DNA from: Hanstruepera marina
GTDB taxonomy: Bacteria; Bacteroidota; Bacteroidia; Flavobacteriales; Flavobacteriaceae
Length of the DNA stretch: 64,000 nucleotides
Direction: 5' to 3'
NCBI RefSeq assembly: GCF_019880635.1
Contig: NZ_JAINVX010000001.1
Span: forward strand, 248,001-312,000
The notes under the pieces are model-generated. The model made no database searches, was not told the DNA's origin, and saw only the letters and a list, made by a program, of their open reading frames with translations. Positions within the stretch are counted from its first letter, which is position 1. Each line of letters starts with the position of its first letter. Position numbers and translations under genes: made by a program. Shown here piece by piece: positions 63,887-64,000 of this stretch.

Positions 63887-64000
63887 AAATTCTTTTACTT
63901 CAATTCCATCATTTATATAAACAAGTATTTGTTTGATAACTTTATACTTCATTTTAGTTAAAACAGCTTTGTAATCGTCTAGTTGAGATATATGTTTGTT
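63884..64000 (-). CDS. C-terminal end of a protein cut by the window, probably AddA-like helicase-nuclease
   Basis: A frame open from the right edge to a TAA at 63884-63886, giving 38 residues. It includes [12 protein letters not shown] and [14 protein letters not shown], which resembles the C-terminal tail of UvrD/AddA-type helicase-nucleases, where a QLxxY helix and a short LVY strand end the nuclease domain. An AddA partner for the AddB-like gene would be expected near here. The call rests on a short tail and on context. Confidence 0.5.
   Translation of the reverse strand, partial: NKHISQLDDYKAVLTKMKYKVIKQILVYINDGIEVKEF

Overview
The window looks like core chromosome of a member of the Flavobacteriaceae (Bacteroidota), probably marine. 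Pointers seen in the sequence: AT-rich DNA; many intergenic TAnnTTTG elements, the -7 box of the Bacteroidota housekeeping sigma factor; few Shine-Dalgarno sites; four secreted proteins ending in type IX secretion (T9SS) sorting domains; an OmpA protein with thrombospondin type 3 repeats; dispersed repeats beginning TGTCATTCTGAAC or TGTCATGCTGAAC; and gene neighbours typical of the family (yceD-rpmF-fabH-accB-accC, alr-tdk, kbl-ompA-addB). No insertion sequence, prophage, CRISPR array, rRNA or recognisable transcription factor was found.

Layout. 1-3.6 kb: 5' part of an M1 aminopeptidase lipoprotein, a subtilase lipoprotein and an MBL-fold hydrolase. 3.7-7.3 kb: cation/proton antiporter and lepA. 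7.4-14.9 kb: outer-membrane receptor with a 17-bp palindrome upstream, a beta-propeller lipoprotein, an M28 peptidase, dusB, a LolE-like permease and rbfA. 14.9-16.7 kb: methylmalonyl-CoA epimerase, a CAU tRNA, a small membrane protein and a tiny polyproline/PID surface protein. 16.7-22.4 kb: ribE, pdxA, yceD, rpmF, fabH, accB, accC (cofactor and fatty-acid synthesis). 22.6-28.6 kb: secreted metzincin protease, FAD oxidoreductase, mtgA, GreA-like protein and an orphan ABC ATPase. 28.7-34.3 kb: a surface locus of a diheme cytochrome lipoprotein and two tandem paralogous VCBS/ASPIC proteins with T9SS tails. 34.4-43 kb: asd, mscL, alr, tdk, a conserved unknown, a 1014-aa T9SS type B protein, rsmI and an Fe-S uracil-DNA glycosylase. 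43-48.2 kb: a second M28 peptidase, a DUF4349 lipoprotein, a two-gene unknown membrane/lipoprotein pair and an AhpD-like protein. 48.3-54.7 kb: OsmC, recJ, OmpA-like protein, MFS transporter, lpxH, queD and a 2OG-Fe oxygenase. 54.7-57.8 kb: two tiny membrane proteins, MATE pump, acetyltransferase, universal stress protein and tRNA-Ala. 57.8-64 kb: a small PD-(D/E)XK-like protein, an AddB-like nuclease, OmpA/TSP3 protein, kbl and the C-terminal tail of what is probably the AddA-like helicase.

How it works together. Most genes are housekeeping. The accessory content is the cell surface: lipoprotein peptidases, T9SS cargo and a cytochrome lipoprotein next to two T9SS proteins. The least understood parts are the cytochrome/VCBS locus, the small nuclease-like gene behind addB, the TTG-initiated membrane/lipoprotein pair at 46.2-47.6 kb, the mini membrane proteins behind the MATE gene and the PID-type small protein. 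Tail-to-tail genes repeatedly meet or overlap within a few bases, and two same-strand pairs are joined in one frame by TAA-TTG. All functions are read by eye from motifs and family knowledge; no search was run.
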